Positions 46,754-55,446 of a stretch of DNA of 64,000 bases are shown piece after piece; the stretch's first letter is position 1, and each line of letters begins with the position of its first letter. Origin of the DNA: Algoriphagus lutimaris (GTDB lineage: Bacteria > Bacteroidota > Bacteroidia > Cytophagales > Cyclobacteriaceae); assembly GCF_017051705.1 (NCBI RefSeq), contig NZ_JAFIDJ010000002.1, forward strand, positions 392,384-456,383, given 5' to 3'. The position numbers were made by a program, and so were the translations under genes. Under the pieces are notes generated by a model, which saw nothing but the letters and a program-made list of their open reading frames with translations, was not told the origin of the DNA and did no database searches.

Positions 46754-47488
46754 TTACTTTTCTGAGATAAATTTCTCGAGATCACTTAGCTTCAACATAC
46801 CTTCGTAATAAGCTCGTCCAAATACCGCAGCTCCAAGCCCAATATCTCTCAATCGTTTGAAGTCATCAATATTCCTAACCCCTCCACTTGCAGCAATATT
46901 AAGATTCGGGAATTTTTTAACCAGCTGCTTATACAACTCAAAATTTGGACCTTGCATTACCCCATCTCTTGTCACATCAGAGCATTTCAAGTATTTTAGA
47001 CCTCTTTCGTAAAAGAAATCAATATGATCATAAAGGTCTATCTCAGTTTTCTTTAACCAACCTTTAATTTTTATTTTTAGATCTTCCGGATTGGTATCTG
47101 CTGCCAGATAAATTTTTTCGCGACCATAGGAAAGGATAAATTGACCGAACCGCTCCGGGTAATTGGCGGCCGCAGAGGCAATAGTAACAGTCTTTGCACC
47201 AAATTCAAAACATTTAATCACATCTCCATCAGTGGAAATCCCCCCAGTAAAATCTACCTTCAGGTTTGTATAACCAGCTATGGCTTCCAAAATATGGTAA
47301 TTTTTAGGCTCTCCTCTTCTAGCTCCATCCAAATCTACTAAATGAAGCCGCTCTATTCCGATAGACTCAAAGTCCTGTGCGATTTCAAGAGGATTATTGG
47401 AAATAGCCTCTTCAGTAGAAAAATCGCCCCTCTTTAAGCGGACGCATTTGCCATTAATTAGCCAAATCGATGGAATTATTTCAAACAT
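46754..47488 (-). CDS. HisA-like TIM-barrel protein lacking the catalytic base
   Basis: TIM-barrel protein of 244 aa with strong overall likeness to HisA (ProFAR isomerase of histidine synthesis): IIPSIWLINGKCVRLKRGDF, IERLHLVDLDGARRG, VDFTGGISTDGD, SDVTRDGVMQGPNFELYK and ASGGVRNIDDFKRL. In HisA the first strand reads P-A-I-D, where the Asp is the general base (D8 in Thermotoga). Here it reads P-S-I-W, with Trp at residue 9. The partner acid Asp is kept (D131 in AADTNPED), and the phosphate-binding glycine loops look intact. The gene is outside any his operon, so a diverged paralogue with another reaction is likely; a real HisA is expected elsewhere in the genome. Confidence 0.8.
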   Translation of the reverse strand: MFEIIPSIWLINGKCVRLKRGDFSTEEAISNNPLEIAQDFESIGIERLHLVDLDGARRGEPKNYHILEAIAGYTNLKVDFTGGISTDGDVIKCFEFGAKTVTIASAAANYPERFGQFILSYGREKIYLAADTNPEDLKIKIKGWLKKTEIDLYDHIDFFYERGLKYLKCSDVTRDGVMQGPNFELYKQLVKKFPNLNIAASGGVRNIDDFKRLRDIGLGAAVFGRAYYEGMLKLSDLEKFISEK

Positions 47489-47633
47489 GAGTTAAAATTA
47501 AAAGAGTATGATTCGAATTGTAGTAGGAAACTTTTGCATAAAGATAATACAGAAGTACCAATCCTATCCTTCGATCGTCGAAATCTAGTGAAAATTCAAA
47601 CGTATTTTGATGAAACAGGCATAAATCCTAAGA

Positions 47634-48665
47634 CTATTGGATTTTTAAACGGGCTATGCGGCCGTTTGATCCCGAAGCCCATATTGTTCCTTCCGCATGT
47701 CCAAGTTTCACAGCATGAAAGCCTTCTGATGAAAAATTTTCCCAGCTGGCACCACCATCTTTTGAGAAATCAGACCCCGTTGGGCCTACGGCTATTAACC
47801 AATGGTATTTGGGGAAATACACCACACCTGATCTATATCCCTTTGGCGAAGCTTTCGGAAGTTTCCATTCTTCCTTATTTAAATTGAAAGTAGCAGCTAC
47901 AGAATTGGTATCTTCCATGTTGAGGTAATCTCCTCCCACTAGAAACACCCCTCCATTTCCAAGATTGGTAAGGGAAAAAATTCCTTTGCTTGCTTCTCCT
48001 TGCATTAAAGGAGAATTCCATTGCTTCCAAGTAGTACCTTGATCCGGAGAATAGTGAAGATTTGCTTCAGTACCTCCACTACCTAACCATAGGTTTTCAC
48101 CATCTGCTATCAAAGAAGAAGCACTTGCTGCAAAACCTGCCTCTCCTTCTTTTGCCGATGGTAAATTGAGTAACGGATACCAAGATTCTCCTTGGTTGGC
48201 TGATTGTAGGATCATCCATTTGCCATCGACAGGATCTCCAACAACATATCCCTGGTCTGGATTCGAAAAAGAAATCCCATCCAAAAATGCTGCTTCCTCT
48301 TCTTGGTGCTTCAATTCCCAAGTTTTTCCTCCATCGATAGTCTTGTAGATCACAGCAGGTTGGCCTGCAGAAACTACCACCGCCTGCTCTGCATCAAAGG
48401 CATGAATGGATCTAAAATCTACAGTATCGAGATCGGAAATTACACCGTGATCCCAAGTAGTTCCTCCATCTAGGGTACGCAACCAAGTTCCGCCACTTCC
48501 TGATGCCCAGGCTATTTCATTCGTAACAGGTGAAAGCCCCCTTAAGGAGGCTTTCACAGGTACTTCAAATATTTCCCAACCAAAGGGTTTTTCAGGGACT
48601 TTTTTTTCATTTGTCTGGCAGGAAAACAAAATCCCCAAAGACAAAATGGATAAGATTTTTCGCAT
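47634..48665 (-). CDS. YCF48/BNR-like beta-propeller lipoprotein
   Basis: Lipoprotein of 343 aa with signal MRKILSILSLGILFSC. It contains repeats of the sialidase/YCF48 type: TWLRTLDGGTTWDHG, VIYKTIDGGKTWELK, ILQSANQGESWYPL, LHYSPDQGTTWKQW and FSKDGGASWENF, a propeller of six or seven blades. It has no catalytic sialidase residues that I can see. It is last in a five-gene minus-strand run starting at the FG-GAP/ASPIC gene (8 bp after the TIM-barrel gene), so it may be a surface or periplasmic binding part of that system. Confidence 0.82.
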   Translation of the reverse strand: MRKILSILSLGILFSCQTNEKKVPEKPFGWEIFEVPVKASLRGLSPVTNEIAWASGSGGTWLRTLDGGTTWDHGVISDLDTVDFRSIHAFDAEQAVVVSAGQPAVIYKTIDGGKTWELKHQEEEAAFLDGISFSNPDQGYVVGDPVDGKWMILQSANQGESWYPLLNLPSAKEGEAGFAASASSLIADGENLWLGSGGTEANLHYSPDQGTTWKQWNSPLMQGEASKGIFSLTNLGNGGVFLVGGDYLNMEDTNSVAATFNLNKEEWKLPKASPKGYRSGVVYFPKYHWLIAVGPTGSDFSKDGGASWENFSSEGFHAVKLGHAEGTIWASGSNGRIARLKIQ

Positions 48666-48673
48666 AGGCGAAA

Positions 48674-49591
48674 TTACGATATATCTACTTTTCTGTATGC
48701 TTCAATTAATGCTTTTTCTCCTTCAACTCCTGGATTTGCATTTCCGTGTTCCATGCCACAGATACCTGTAAATCCTTTCTCGTGGATAAACTTAAATACA
48801 TTACCATAGTTTATTTCACCGGTTCCAGGCTCTTTTCTACCTGGATTATCGCCAATTTGGATATATGCAATTTCATCCCATGTTTTCTGCATAGTGGCGA
48901 TGAGATTCCCCTCGTTTCGCTGCATATGGTAGATGTCATATAAGATCTTACAAGCTGGACTATCAACGGCCTTGCATATCATATAAGACTGGTCAGCATG
49001 CCTTAAAAACAAGTCAGGATTATCACTCAAGGGCTCCATTACCATAACCAACCCATGAGGCTCAAATATCTCAGCAGCTCGCTTATATGCCTCAATCACA
49101 TTTCCGGTTTGCACTCCTATTGGTAAGTTTCTTTCGAAATATCCCGGTACTACTGTCATCCATTTCGCATTTACACGCTTGGCGACTTCTACTGATTTTC
49201 TACAGGTATCAAGAAAATGATCCATAAACTCTGGTTTTCCAGAAGTCAATGAAACTTTCCAATTATCTCCTCCATCAACCACAAACACGCCCATCCGCAT
49301 ATCCAATGATTCCATCGTTTTTGCGATTAGTGTCTGATCCTCAATGGATCTTCCCAGCATCCCATTGTCTTCCAATGATCTAAACCCCTGATCCGCCATA
49401 AACTTGAGTTGATCGACGAATCCTCCTGGCGCCGAATTTCGGAACATTCCAAAATGAGGTGCAAAATCCATATTAAATGTGGGTTCAGCTTTGACAGAAT
49501 TACTAGCAAAGGAAGGCAATACGGCTCCAGTGGCCAAAGTCAATGCTGAACTACTCAACCCTAGATTTTTTAAAAACTTTCTTCTTTGCAT
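48674..49591 (-). CDS. Tat-exported TIM-barrel sugar isomerase/epimerase (hydroxypyruvate isomerase-like)
   Basis: Xylose-isomerase-like TIM-barrel protein of 305 aa. The Tat signal MQRRKFLKNLGLSSSALTLA predicts a periplasmic enzyme. Hallmarks are SLEDNGMLGRSIEDQ, VPGYFERNLPIG, VMEPLSDNPDLF with the metal Glu, KILYDIYHMQRNEGNL with Asp/His ligands, IQIGDNPGRKEPGTGEINY, and GICGMEHGN. This is the hydroxypyruvate isomerase (Hyi) subgroup. It begins 2 bp after the Gfo/Idh gene. In Bacteroidota such pairs act on keto-sugars and glycosides; the substrate here is not known. Confidence 0.88.
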   Translation of the reverse strand: MQRRKFLKNLGLSSSALTLATGAVLPSFASNSVKAEPTFNMDFAPHFGMFRNSAPGGFVDQLKFMADQGFRSLEDNGMLGRSIEDQTLIAKTMESLDMRMGVFVVDGGDNWKVSLTSGKPEFMDHFLDTCRKSVEVAKRVNAKWMTVVPGYFERNLPIGVQTGNVIEAYKRAAEIFEPHGLVMVMEPLSDNPDLFLRHADQSYMICKAVDSPACKILYDIYHMQRNEGNLIATMQKTWDEIAYIQIGDNPGRKEPGTGEINYGNVFKFIHEKGFTGICGMEHGNANPGVEGEKALIEAYRKVDIS

Positions 49592-49593
49592 GT

Positions 49594-50904
49594 TTAGACC
49601 GTTTTAGTTTTACCAGGAATAGCATGTGGATAGAATCCATCTGCATTTGGAACCAATTTAGGGGTTGCATCCCAAGCCAAGGTATCTGGGAATAGGTTAA
49701 TATCTGAATTGATCGCCTCTTCCATGGTGATCACTTTGCCAGAATAGGTCGCATATCTACCCAAAATAGATGTCATCGTACTTCTTGCTCCATTTTCAGC
49801 ATCAGCAAATTTGTATTCCCCATTGACGATAGCCGCCCATAGCTCATTATGCTCTTGTTGATATGGATTGATATTGTTCTCACGATCATGCTCGTACAAT
49901 TTCTTTCCAGTATAATCGGTCAATACACCATGGTTACCTGCACTTAAATACGCGGTTCCTTTTGTTCCTTGGAAAGTCTCATCTACACGGTTAGCAGCAC
50001 CTGGAAAATGACGACACTCACTGTGAATTACAGTTCCGTCTTCGTAAGTAAATTGTACCGTATGGTGGTCAAAAATTTCACCAAACTCTTTTCCTGTTCT
50101 CACCATTCTACCACCGGTACCTTCTGCTTTGACAGGATACCCTTTCTTCACCCAGTTTGCCACGTCGATGTTGTGAACATGCTGCTCGGTAATATGATCT
50201 CCGCATAGCCAGTTGAAATAATACCAGTTTCTCATTTGATATTCCATTTCGGTTTGCTCAGGCTTACGAGGTCTAACCCATACACCTCCATCATTCCAAT
50301 ATACCTGCCCACCGACGATATCACCGATTTCACCAGCATGGATCTTTGCGATGGTCTTTCTATAATTATCTTGGTAATGTCTTTGTAGACCTACTACCAC
50401 ATTCAGTTTCTTAGCTTTTGCCTCCTCAGCTGCTTTCAATACTTTACGAATCCCGACCGCATCCGTAGCGACAGGCTTCTCCATGAAAATCTGTTTTCCT
50501 TGCTTCACAGCTTCCGTAAAATGATCAGGTCTAAATCCTGGAGGTGTTGCTAAAATTACCACATCCGCCTCTGCGATTGCATGTTTGTAAGCATCAAACC
50601 CAACGAATTTTCTATCTTCAGGAACATCTACTTTTTCAGCACCATATTTGTCTAAAATTGGCTTTAAACTTCCATCCAATCTATCTCTAAACGCATCAGC
50701 CATCGCTACCAATTTGATAGGATGCCCAGTCTCCATTGCCTGGAAAACGGCTCCTGTTCCTCTTCCTCCACAACCGATCAACGCAAGTTTAAGATGAGTT
50801 TCAGGGGCAGCATAAGCTCCCGGAACAATGAAAGAATTTGCAGCAAGTACTCCGCCTGTAGCTATTGCTGAAGTTTTGATAAAGTCTCTTCTTGTGTTTT
50901 TCAT
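49594..50904 (-). CDS. Tat-exported Gfo/Idh/MocA oxidoreductase
   Basis: NAD(P)-dependent sugar or glycoside oxidoreductase of 436 aa. The Tat signal NTRRDFIKTSAIATGG is followed by the dinucleotide motif IGCGGRGTGAVFQA starting near residue 43. The catalytic-lysine motif EKPVATDAVG lies near 140. The C-terminal domain holds YYFNWLCGDHITEQHVHNID. Periplasmic Gfo/Idh members usually keep NAD(H) tightly bound. It is flanked by an FGE-like gene (19 bp) and the TIM-barrel gene (2 bp), so all three are probably co-expressed and act on the same exported substrate. Known relatives include glucose-fructose oxidoreductase and GH109 enzymes. Confidence 0.9.
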   Translation of the reverse strand: MKNTRRDFIKTSAIATGGVLAANSFIVPGAYAAPETHLKLALIGCGGRGTGAVFQAMETGHPIKLVAMADAFRDRLDGSLKPILDKYGAEKVDVPEDRKFVGFDAYKHAIAEADVVILATPPGFRPDHFTEAVKQGKQIFMEKPVATDAVGIRKVLKAAEEAKAKKLNVVVGLQRHYQDNYRKTIAKIHAGEIGDIVGGQVYWNDGGVWVRPRKPEQTEMEYQMRNWYYFNWLCGDHITEQHVHNIDVANWVKKGYPVKAEGTGGRMVRTGKEFGEIFDHHTVQFTYEDGTVIHSECRHFPGAANRVDETFQGTKGTAYLSAGNHGVLTDYTGKKLYEHDRENNINPYQQEHNELWAAIVNGEYKFADAENGARSTMTSILGRYATYSGKVITMEEAINSDINLFPDTLAWDATPKLVPNADGFYPHAIPGKTKTV

Positions 50905-50923
50905 AGTATTGTCATTTCAGGGT

Positions 50924-51883
50924 TTAATAGTCCGCAATAGGAGCTGCGGTATAGTATGCATTAATTTCTTCGGGACTAGGGGGATTAAGTGGTCTAACCA
51001 ATCTTAATCCAATAAATGGCGCTTCTGGGAACCACCATTGACTTTTTGGGATTTGAGGATCTAATTGTTTCCATTTTGGATCATTCACAAACCTTTTAGC
51101 AGAGCTGACTTCTTCAGCAGGAGTTTTGAAACTTCCTCCTCTTACAATTCGAGGATATAGTTCATCCGAAGGATTCACTGGATTTTTTGAAGGGGAATTT
51201 TTGTAGAATTCAGGATCATATTGATCAGCAGTCCACTCTAATACGTTCCCATAAATGTCATAGAGCCCCCATGGATTCGGCTTCTTTTGGCCTACCAAAT
51301 GGGTCATTCCATCACTGTTCTCTTTAGTCCAAGCATATTCTTCTAATACGGAGGCATCCTCCCCAAAGAAATACTTACTATCAGATCCCGCACGTGCAGC
51401 ATATTCCCACTCTGCTTCGGTGGGAAGTCTATAAAATATACCAGTTTTCAAATAGAGCCAATGGCAATATTGGATAGCTCCGTATTGAGTCATTCCTATA
51501 GCAGGCTTATTTTCTTTACCCATTCCAAAGGTCATATCTAAATACGGAATGCTAGGCCTTGTTAAGCCATCAACAATTTCACCAATCGGTTCTTCTGATA
51601 TAGCTAACTCATAATTCTTATCTAAAAACAATTCAAATGCGTCCCAAGTGACTTCATGAGTTCCCATCCAAAAAGGATCCAATGTCACCTCATGGACAGG
51701 CTTTTCGTCTGCATTAGCACTAATGGAAGACCCCATTTTGAATGTTCCTCCCTCTATAGGAGCCATGTCAAATACAACAGGAGTTCCAGGGATTTTTTGA
51801 CTATAGGGTTCAAATATTGGCTTTTCAATGTTGTAAAACGCCAAAATACCGATCAACAAGACCGGAGCAAGTACTCTTTTCAT
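50924..51883 (-). CDS. Formylglycine-generating-enzyme-like (SUMF1 fold) exported protein
   Basis: Protein of 319 aa with an N-terminal hydrophobic signal/anchor (MKRVLAPVLLIGILAFYNI) and a C-type-lectin-like FGE domain: APIEGGTFKMGSS, HEVTLDPFWMGTHEVT, YRLPTEAEWEYAARAG, WGLYDIYGNVLEWTAD, and IVRGGSFKTPAEEVSSAKR. True FGEs have two catalytic cysteines after the RGGS motif (RGGSxxC...C); this protein has neither, so sulfatase maturation is unlikely. It is better read as a structural or lectin-like relative, as in many Bacteroidota gene sets. The gene lies 59 bp after the FG-GAP/ASPIC lipoprotein gene. Confidence 0.88.
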   Translation of the reverse strand: MKRVLAPVLLIGILAFYNIEKPIFEPYSQKIPGTPVVFDMAPIEGGTFKMGSSISANADEKPVHEVTLDPFWMGTHEVTWDAFELFLDKNYELAISEEPIGEIVDGLTRPSIPYLDMTFGMGKENKPAIGMTQYGAIQYCHWLYLKTGIFYRLPTEAEWEYAARAGSDSKYFFGEDASVLEEYAWTKENSDGMTHLVGQKKPNPWGLYDIYGNVLEWTADQYDPEFYKNSPSKNPVNPSDELYPRIVRGGSFKTPAEEVSSAKRFVNDPKWKQLDPQIPKSQWWFPEAPFIGLRLVRPLNPPSPEEINAYYTAAPIADY

Positions 51884-51942
51884 TTTAAATAGTAATCGAA
51901 AGAAATTAAGAAGTAAATTAATCAGTAATTATATAAATACAT

Positions 51943-54900
51943 TCAATCTTTTGACAAAAGGAAAGAATAGGATACAATCCCCTTATCTTTTACTAAAAAA
52001 AGCAATTTATTATCGACAATCTCACTATTTCTAATATCACCTTTCTCGGAAATACCGGAAACCAATTTGTCTAGATAGGTGAAATCTCCTTTCCCATTTC
52101 CTAAAAACACCATCACATGGTTTGCGTCGTACTTTCCATAACGCAGCTTGGTCTGATTCATGTTACCTGCAATAATCAGATCTTTATCTCCATCCCCATT
52201 GATATCCTCAAAAATGCTGGTAAATACAGGAGAAAACTGAACCTGAATAGGTAATTTCTTTTCCTCAAATTTACCGGTAGTACCTCTGACAAATAGGGTG
52301 GATTTTAATCGATTAATGTATATTTTTTTCGCTCCTTCTCTCTCCTGAGGAGTGAAAATATCATCAGTTTTAACAGAAGCAAATGATTTAAAGTCCAAGT
52401 ATCTCTTTTTCAAAAAATTAACCTGACCCAATAATTCATCCCGACTAATAGTAGGATATCGTTCTGTTCCAATATATGAACTCAATAAGGCATCGATAGA
52501 ACCATTGCCATCAAAATCCTTGTAAAGCAGCTCGGCAGGTTCTTGGTCAGAAACTTTCAATTGGGAATTCAATCCAAGATTCCCAGCAAAAATATCCATC
52601 TGACCATCCCTATTAAAATCATCAATGGTTAAATTATTCCAAAAACCAATCTCTGGCTGATCAAAGAAATCTAAAGTTTTGTCTTGTATTTTACCTGGCT
52701 GAACTCCAAACACTTTTATTGGCATTGCTTCTCCTACTACTACCAATTCAACAACTCCATCTTGGTCTAAGTCCGCTACTTGAGCATCAGTTACCATCCC
52801 CAATTCCATGAATCCAGGAGCCAACGTAGAAGTTTGATCTTTAAACTTACCACTACCATCATTAACTAAAAGCCTAGATCCAGGAGACAACGGATATTGA
52901 CCTGGAACCACTCTTCCACCAACATACAAATCCAAAGCTTGGTCTTGATTGAAGTCAAATGCTACAATAGTACCTGTTGCAAAGTTTTCTACTGGTAGAG
53001 CATTGGAAGAAAGGTTAAAATTACCTTTCCCATCATTGAGGTATAAACGGTCGGCTAACCTAGAGTCAGATTCAGTAAAATCGAAAACTCCACCGCTGCC
53101 TACGTACAAATCAATAAACCCATCTCCGTTCGCATCAAATGCAATCGCATCAGAATCTTCGGAGGCTTTTGAAGCTATAAATGCAGAGGAATCGACTTTG
53201 TTAAAGCTCCCTGATTGGCTTTGGAAGTATAGTCTTCCACTAATCCCAACTCCACCACCTACAAATAGGTCCGCTAATCCATCTCCATTGAAATCCTGTG
53301 CCACCAAAGCTTTCCCATTGCCTGAAATCTGATTGGTTAAGAGAGGCTGCCTCTTAAAATCATTGATTTGCTTTCCTCCAGGAATCTCGAAGGTATTAGA
53401 AGCTTTAAAAATGCTTTTAGAAGAAGAAATACTCGAATTGGAAGACTTTCCGCTGTCAGATTGGTTGAGTACTAACTTTTGATTAACCTGTACATTGATT
53501 TCCTTTGATTCCCTACCATCTGGCCAGGAAACTACCAGAGAATCCACTTGGGAAACTTGTCCTAGACCAAAATGTAAAATCGGACTTACAGAGGATTGAA
53601 AACCTCTGTGAATGTTTTGTTCCAGAAACTGGATTTTTCCTTGACTATAGAGTTTGACCGAAGCACCTAAGGCAAGGGAATTCTGATCATCCCCAACTAG
53701 CTTCACTTGAAGGAAATTTGTCTGGTCTTTTTCAACGCTGAGGTTTTGATAAACAAAAGCTTTAGAGTTGATATTATTAATGACTAAATCCAAATCTCCG
53801 TCATTATCCAGGTCAGCATAGGCCACTCCATTACTATTGGCAGGTTGATTTAACCCCCATTCTTTTGTAACATTTTCAAAAGTCAGATTTTTGTTATTTC
53901 TATAGGTATAATTTGTCAAATTGGAGGAAGGCATATTCTTCACCATATTCAGCAAATCCTCTCTCTTCAATTTACCACCAGAAGTTTGCACGTAATTATC
54001 CATATACTTTAAGAAATCCATATTATTATAATCCCTCAAGTACCCATTACTTACAAATAGGTCTTTCCACCCATCATTATCGAAATCAGCAAATAAGCTA
54101 GCCCAACTCCAATCTGTATTGGATATTCCGGCCACTTGACCAATTTCATAAAAAGTACCATCTCCATTATTTACATGCAGCATGTTACGCATGTATTGAT
54201 GGTGAAAGCCTTTTCTCACATTCAAATCAAAAACTTCATAATTATCAGGAGCCAGCAATAATTTTTGACGGGTATTATCTTCTGGCATCATATCCAAAGT
54301 CATGACATCTAACAGGCCATCGTTATTGATATCAGCGATATCATTTCCCATGGAAAAATTGGAAACATGATCCATCATTTCCAAAATTTGATCTTTAAAT
54401 GTACCGTCCTTTTGATTGATGTATAGATAATCCGGAATGGTGTAATCATTCCCAATGTAAATATCTGGCCAGCCATCTCTATTTATGTCTGATATAGCCA
54501 GTCCTAGTCCATAGGATAGGCTGCTACTAGAAATCCCAGCTTTTTCAGTGATTTCTACAAACTTACCATTTTGATTTTCAAAAAGCTGAGGTCCTGCTTC
54601 ATGCTTTTGTTTTAAAGCGGACTTGGTCACAGAAACATCGAGGATCTGAGTTGATTTTGTATTATGATTTAAGAGAAATAGATCTAAATCCCCATCACGA
54701 TCAAAATCGAAAAAACTTGCTGAAGTACTAGGAGAACCAGAAGCAATCCCATATTCCTCAGCCATTTCCTGAAAAATCGGAATCCCATTTTCGTTGTTTC
54801 CCTGATTGACAAATAATTGGTTTTTCCTTTTATCGGGCCTCAAATTTCCCGAATAACAGAGATAAATATCTAACTGCTTATCTCCATTGATATCTACAAA

Positions 54901-55281
54901 AGTGACCCCCGTCTTCCAGGGCCCAGGTCTACCTTCCGTTCCAGAAATTTTTGATATCTCCTGAAATTTAAACTCCCCTTTGTTGAGGTAGAGTTGATTT
55001 CCCGAAACATTGGCGGAAAAGTAAATGTCTTCCAATCCATCTCCATTCAAATCTCCAACTGCAACTCCACCTCCATTGTAGAGGTATTCGTACATAAGGA
55101 CATTGAGATTAAGAGATTCATTCAGGGTATTTTGAAAATTAATTCCTGAATCGGTTGAATTTATTAGTTTAAAAAGAGGTGGTGAAGATGGTTCTTCTAA
55201 TTGCTCGACTTCTGAATTATTGGAACAAGAAAAAAAAATGGATAGGGATATTATGGTAAGGTAGGGGACTAATTTTTTCAT
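51943..55281 (-). CDS. Large FG-GAP/VCBS lipoprotein with ASPIC/UnbV domain
   Basis: Exported lipoprotein of 1112 aa (signal MKKLVPYLTIISLSIFFSC, Cys19). Two blocks of FG-GAP repeats form two propellers, with Ca-type motifs such as DLNGDGLEDIYFSAN, DINRDGWPDIYIGND, DINNDGLLDVMTLD, DLDNDGDLDLVINN, DFNGDGLADLFVGGG and DINGDGDKDLIIAGN. Between them, near 525-610, is an ASPIC/UnbV domain (LGASVKLYSQGKIQFLEQN, LVVSWPDGRESKE). Such proteins (CRTAC1/ASPIC type) commonly accompany SusC/SusD pairs in Bacteroidota, with a supposed role in binding surface substrates. A terminator upstream separates it from susD, so it may have its own promoter. Confidence 0.88.
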   Translation of the reverse strand: MKKLVPYLTIISLSIFFSCSNNSEVEQLEEPSSPPLFKLINSTDSGINFQNTLNESLNLNVLMYEYLYNGGGVAVGDLNGDGLEDIYFSANVSGNQLYLNKGEFKFQEISKISGTEGRPGPWKTGVTFVDINGDKQLDIYLCYSGNLRPDKRKNQLFVNQGNNENGIPIFQEMAEEYGIASGSPSTSASFFDFDRDGDLDLFLLNHNTKSTQILDVSVTKSALKQKHEAGPQLFENQNGKFVEITEKAGISSSSLSYGLGLAISDINRDGWPDIYIGNDYTIPDYLYINQKDGTFKDQILEMMDHVSNFSMGNDIADINNDGLLDVMTLDMMPEDNTRQKLLLAPDNYEVFDLNVRKGFHHQYMRNMLHVNNGDGTFYEIGQVAGISNTDWSWASLFADFDNDGWKDLFVSNGYLRDYNNMDFLKYMDNYVQTSGGKLKREDLLNMVKNMPSSNLTNYTYRNNKNLTFENVTKEWGLNQPANSNGVAYADLDNDGDLDLVINNINSKAFVYQNLSVEKDQTNFLQVKLVGDDQNSLALGASVKLYSQGKIQFLEQNIHRGFQSSVSPILHFGLGQVSQVDSLVVSWPDGRESKEINVQVNQKLVLNQSDSGKSSNSSISSSKSIFKASNTFEIPGGKQINDFKRQPLLTNQISGNGKALVAQDFNGDGLADLFVGGGVGISGRLYFQSQSGSFNKVDSSAFIASKASEDSDAIAFDANGDGFIDLYVGSGGVFDFTESDSRLADRLYLNDGKGNFNLSSNALPVENFATGTIVAFDFNQDQALDLYVGGRVVPGQYPLSPGSRLLVNDGSGKFKDQTSTLAPGFMELGMVTDAQVADLDQDGVVELVVVGEAMPIKVFGVQPGKIQDKTLDFFDQPEIGFWNNLTIDDFNRDGQMDIFAGNLGLNSQLKVSDQEPAELLYKDFDGNGSIDALLSSYIGTERYPTISRDELLGQVNFLKKRYLDFKSFASVKTDDIFTPQEREGAKKIYINRLKSTLFVRGTTGKFEEKKLPIQVQFSPVFTSIFEDINGDGDKDLIIAGNMNQTKLRYGKYDANHVMVFLGNGKGDFTYLDKLVSGISEKGDIRNSEIVDNKLLFLVKDKGIVSYSFLLSKD

Positions 55282-55408
55282 GTGTTAATAACAGTCTTTC
55301 AGAGGCCACATTTGCCTGACGGCATAAAGTTAGAATCTTGCAAAAAGTAGTTGATATCCGATTGGGCATAATTGTCTTTATGCTTGATTTCATAACCAAT
55401 TTAAAGAA

Positions 55409-55434
55409 CCAAGCCACCTAAAAAGGTGGCTTGG
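55409..55434 (-). terminator. Intrinsic terminator after susD
   Basis: Perfect 10-bp stem CCAAGCCACC (55409-55418) / GGTGGCTTGG (55425-55434), loop TAAAAA, followed on the minus strand by TTCTTTAA. It divides susCD from the FG-GAP/ASPIC operon. Confidence 0.75.
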
Positions 55435-55446
55435 AGTTTTTGAAAC

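Noticed and set aside
47534-47887. 117-aa plus-strand frame
   Set aside because: Mostly antisense to the YCF48 lipoprotein gene and begins in the spacer before the HisA-like gene; no homology pattern.
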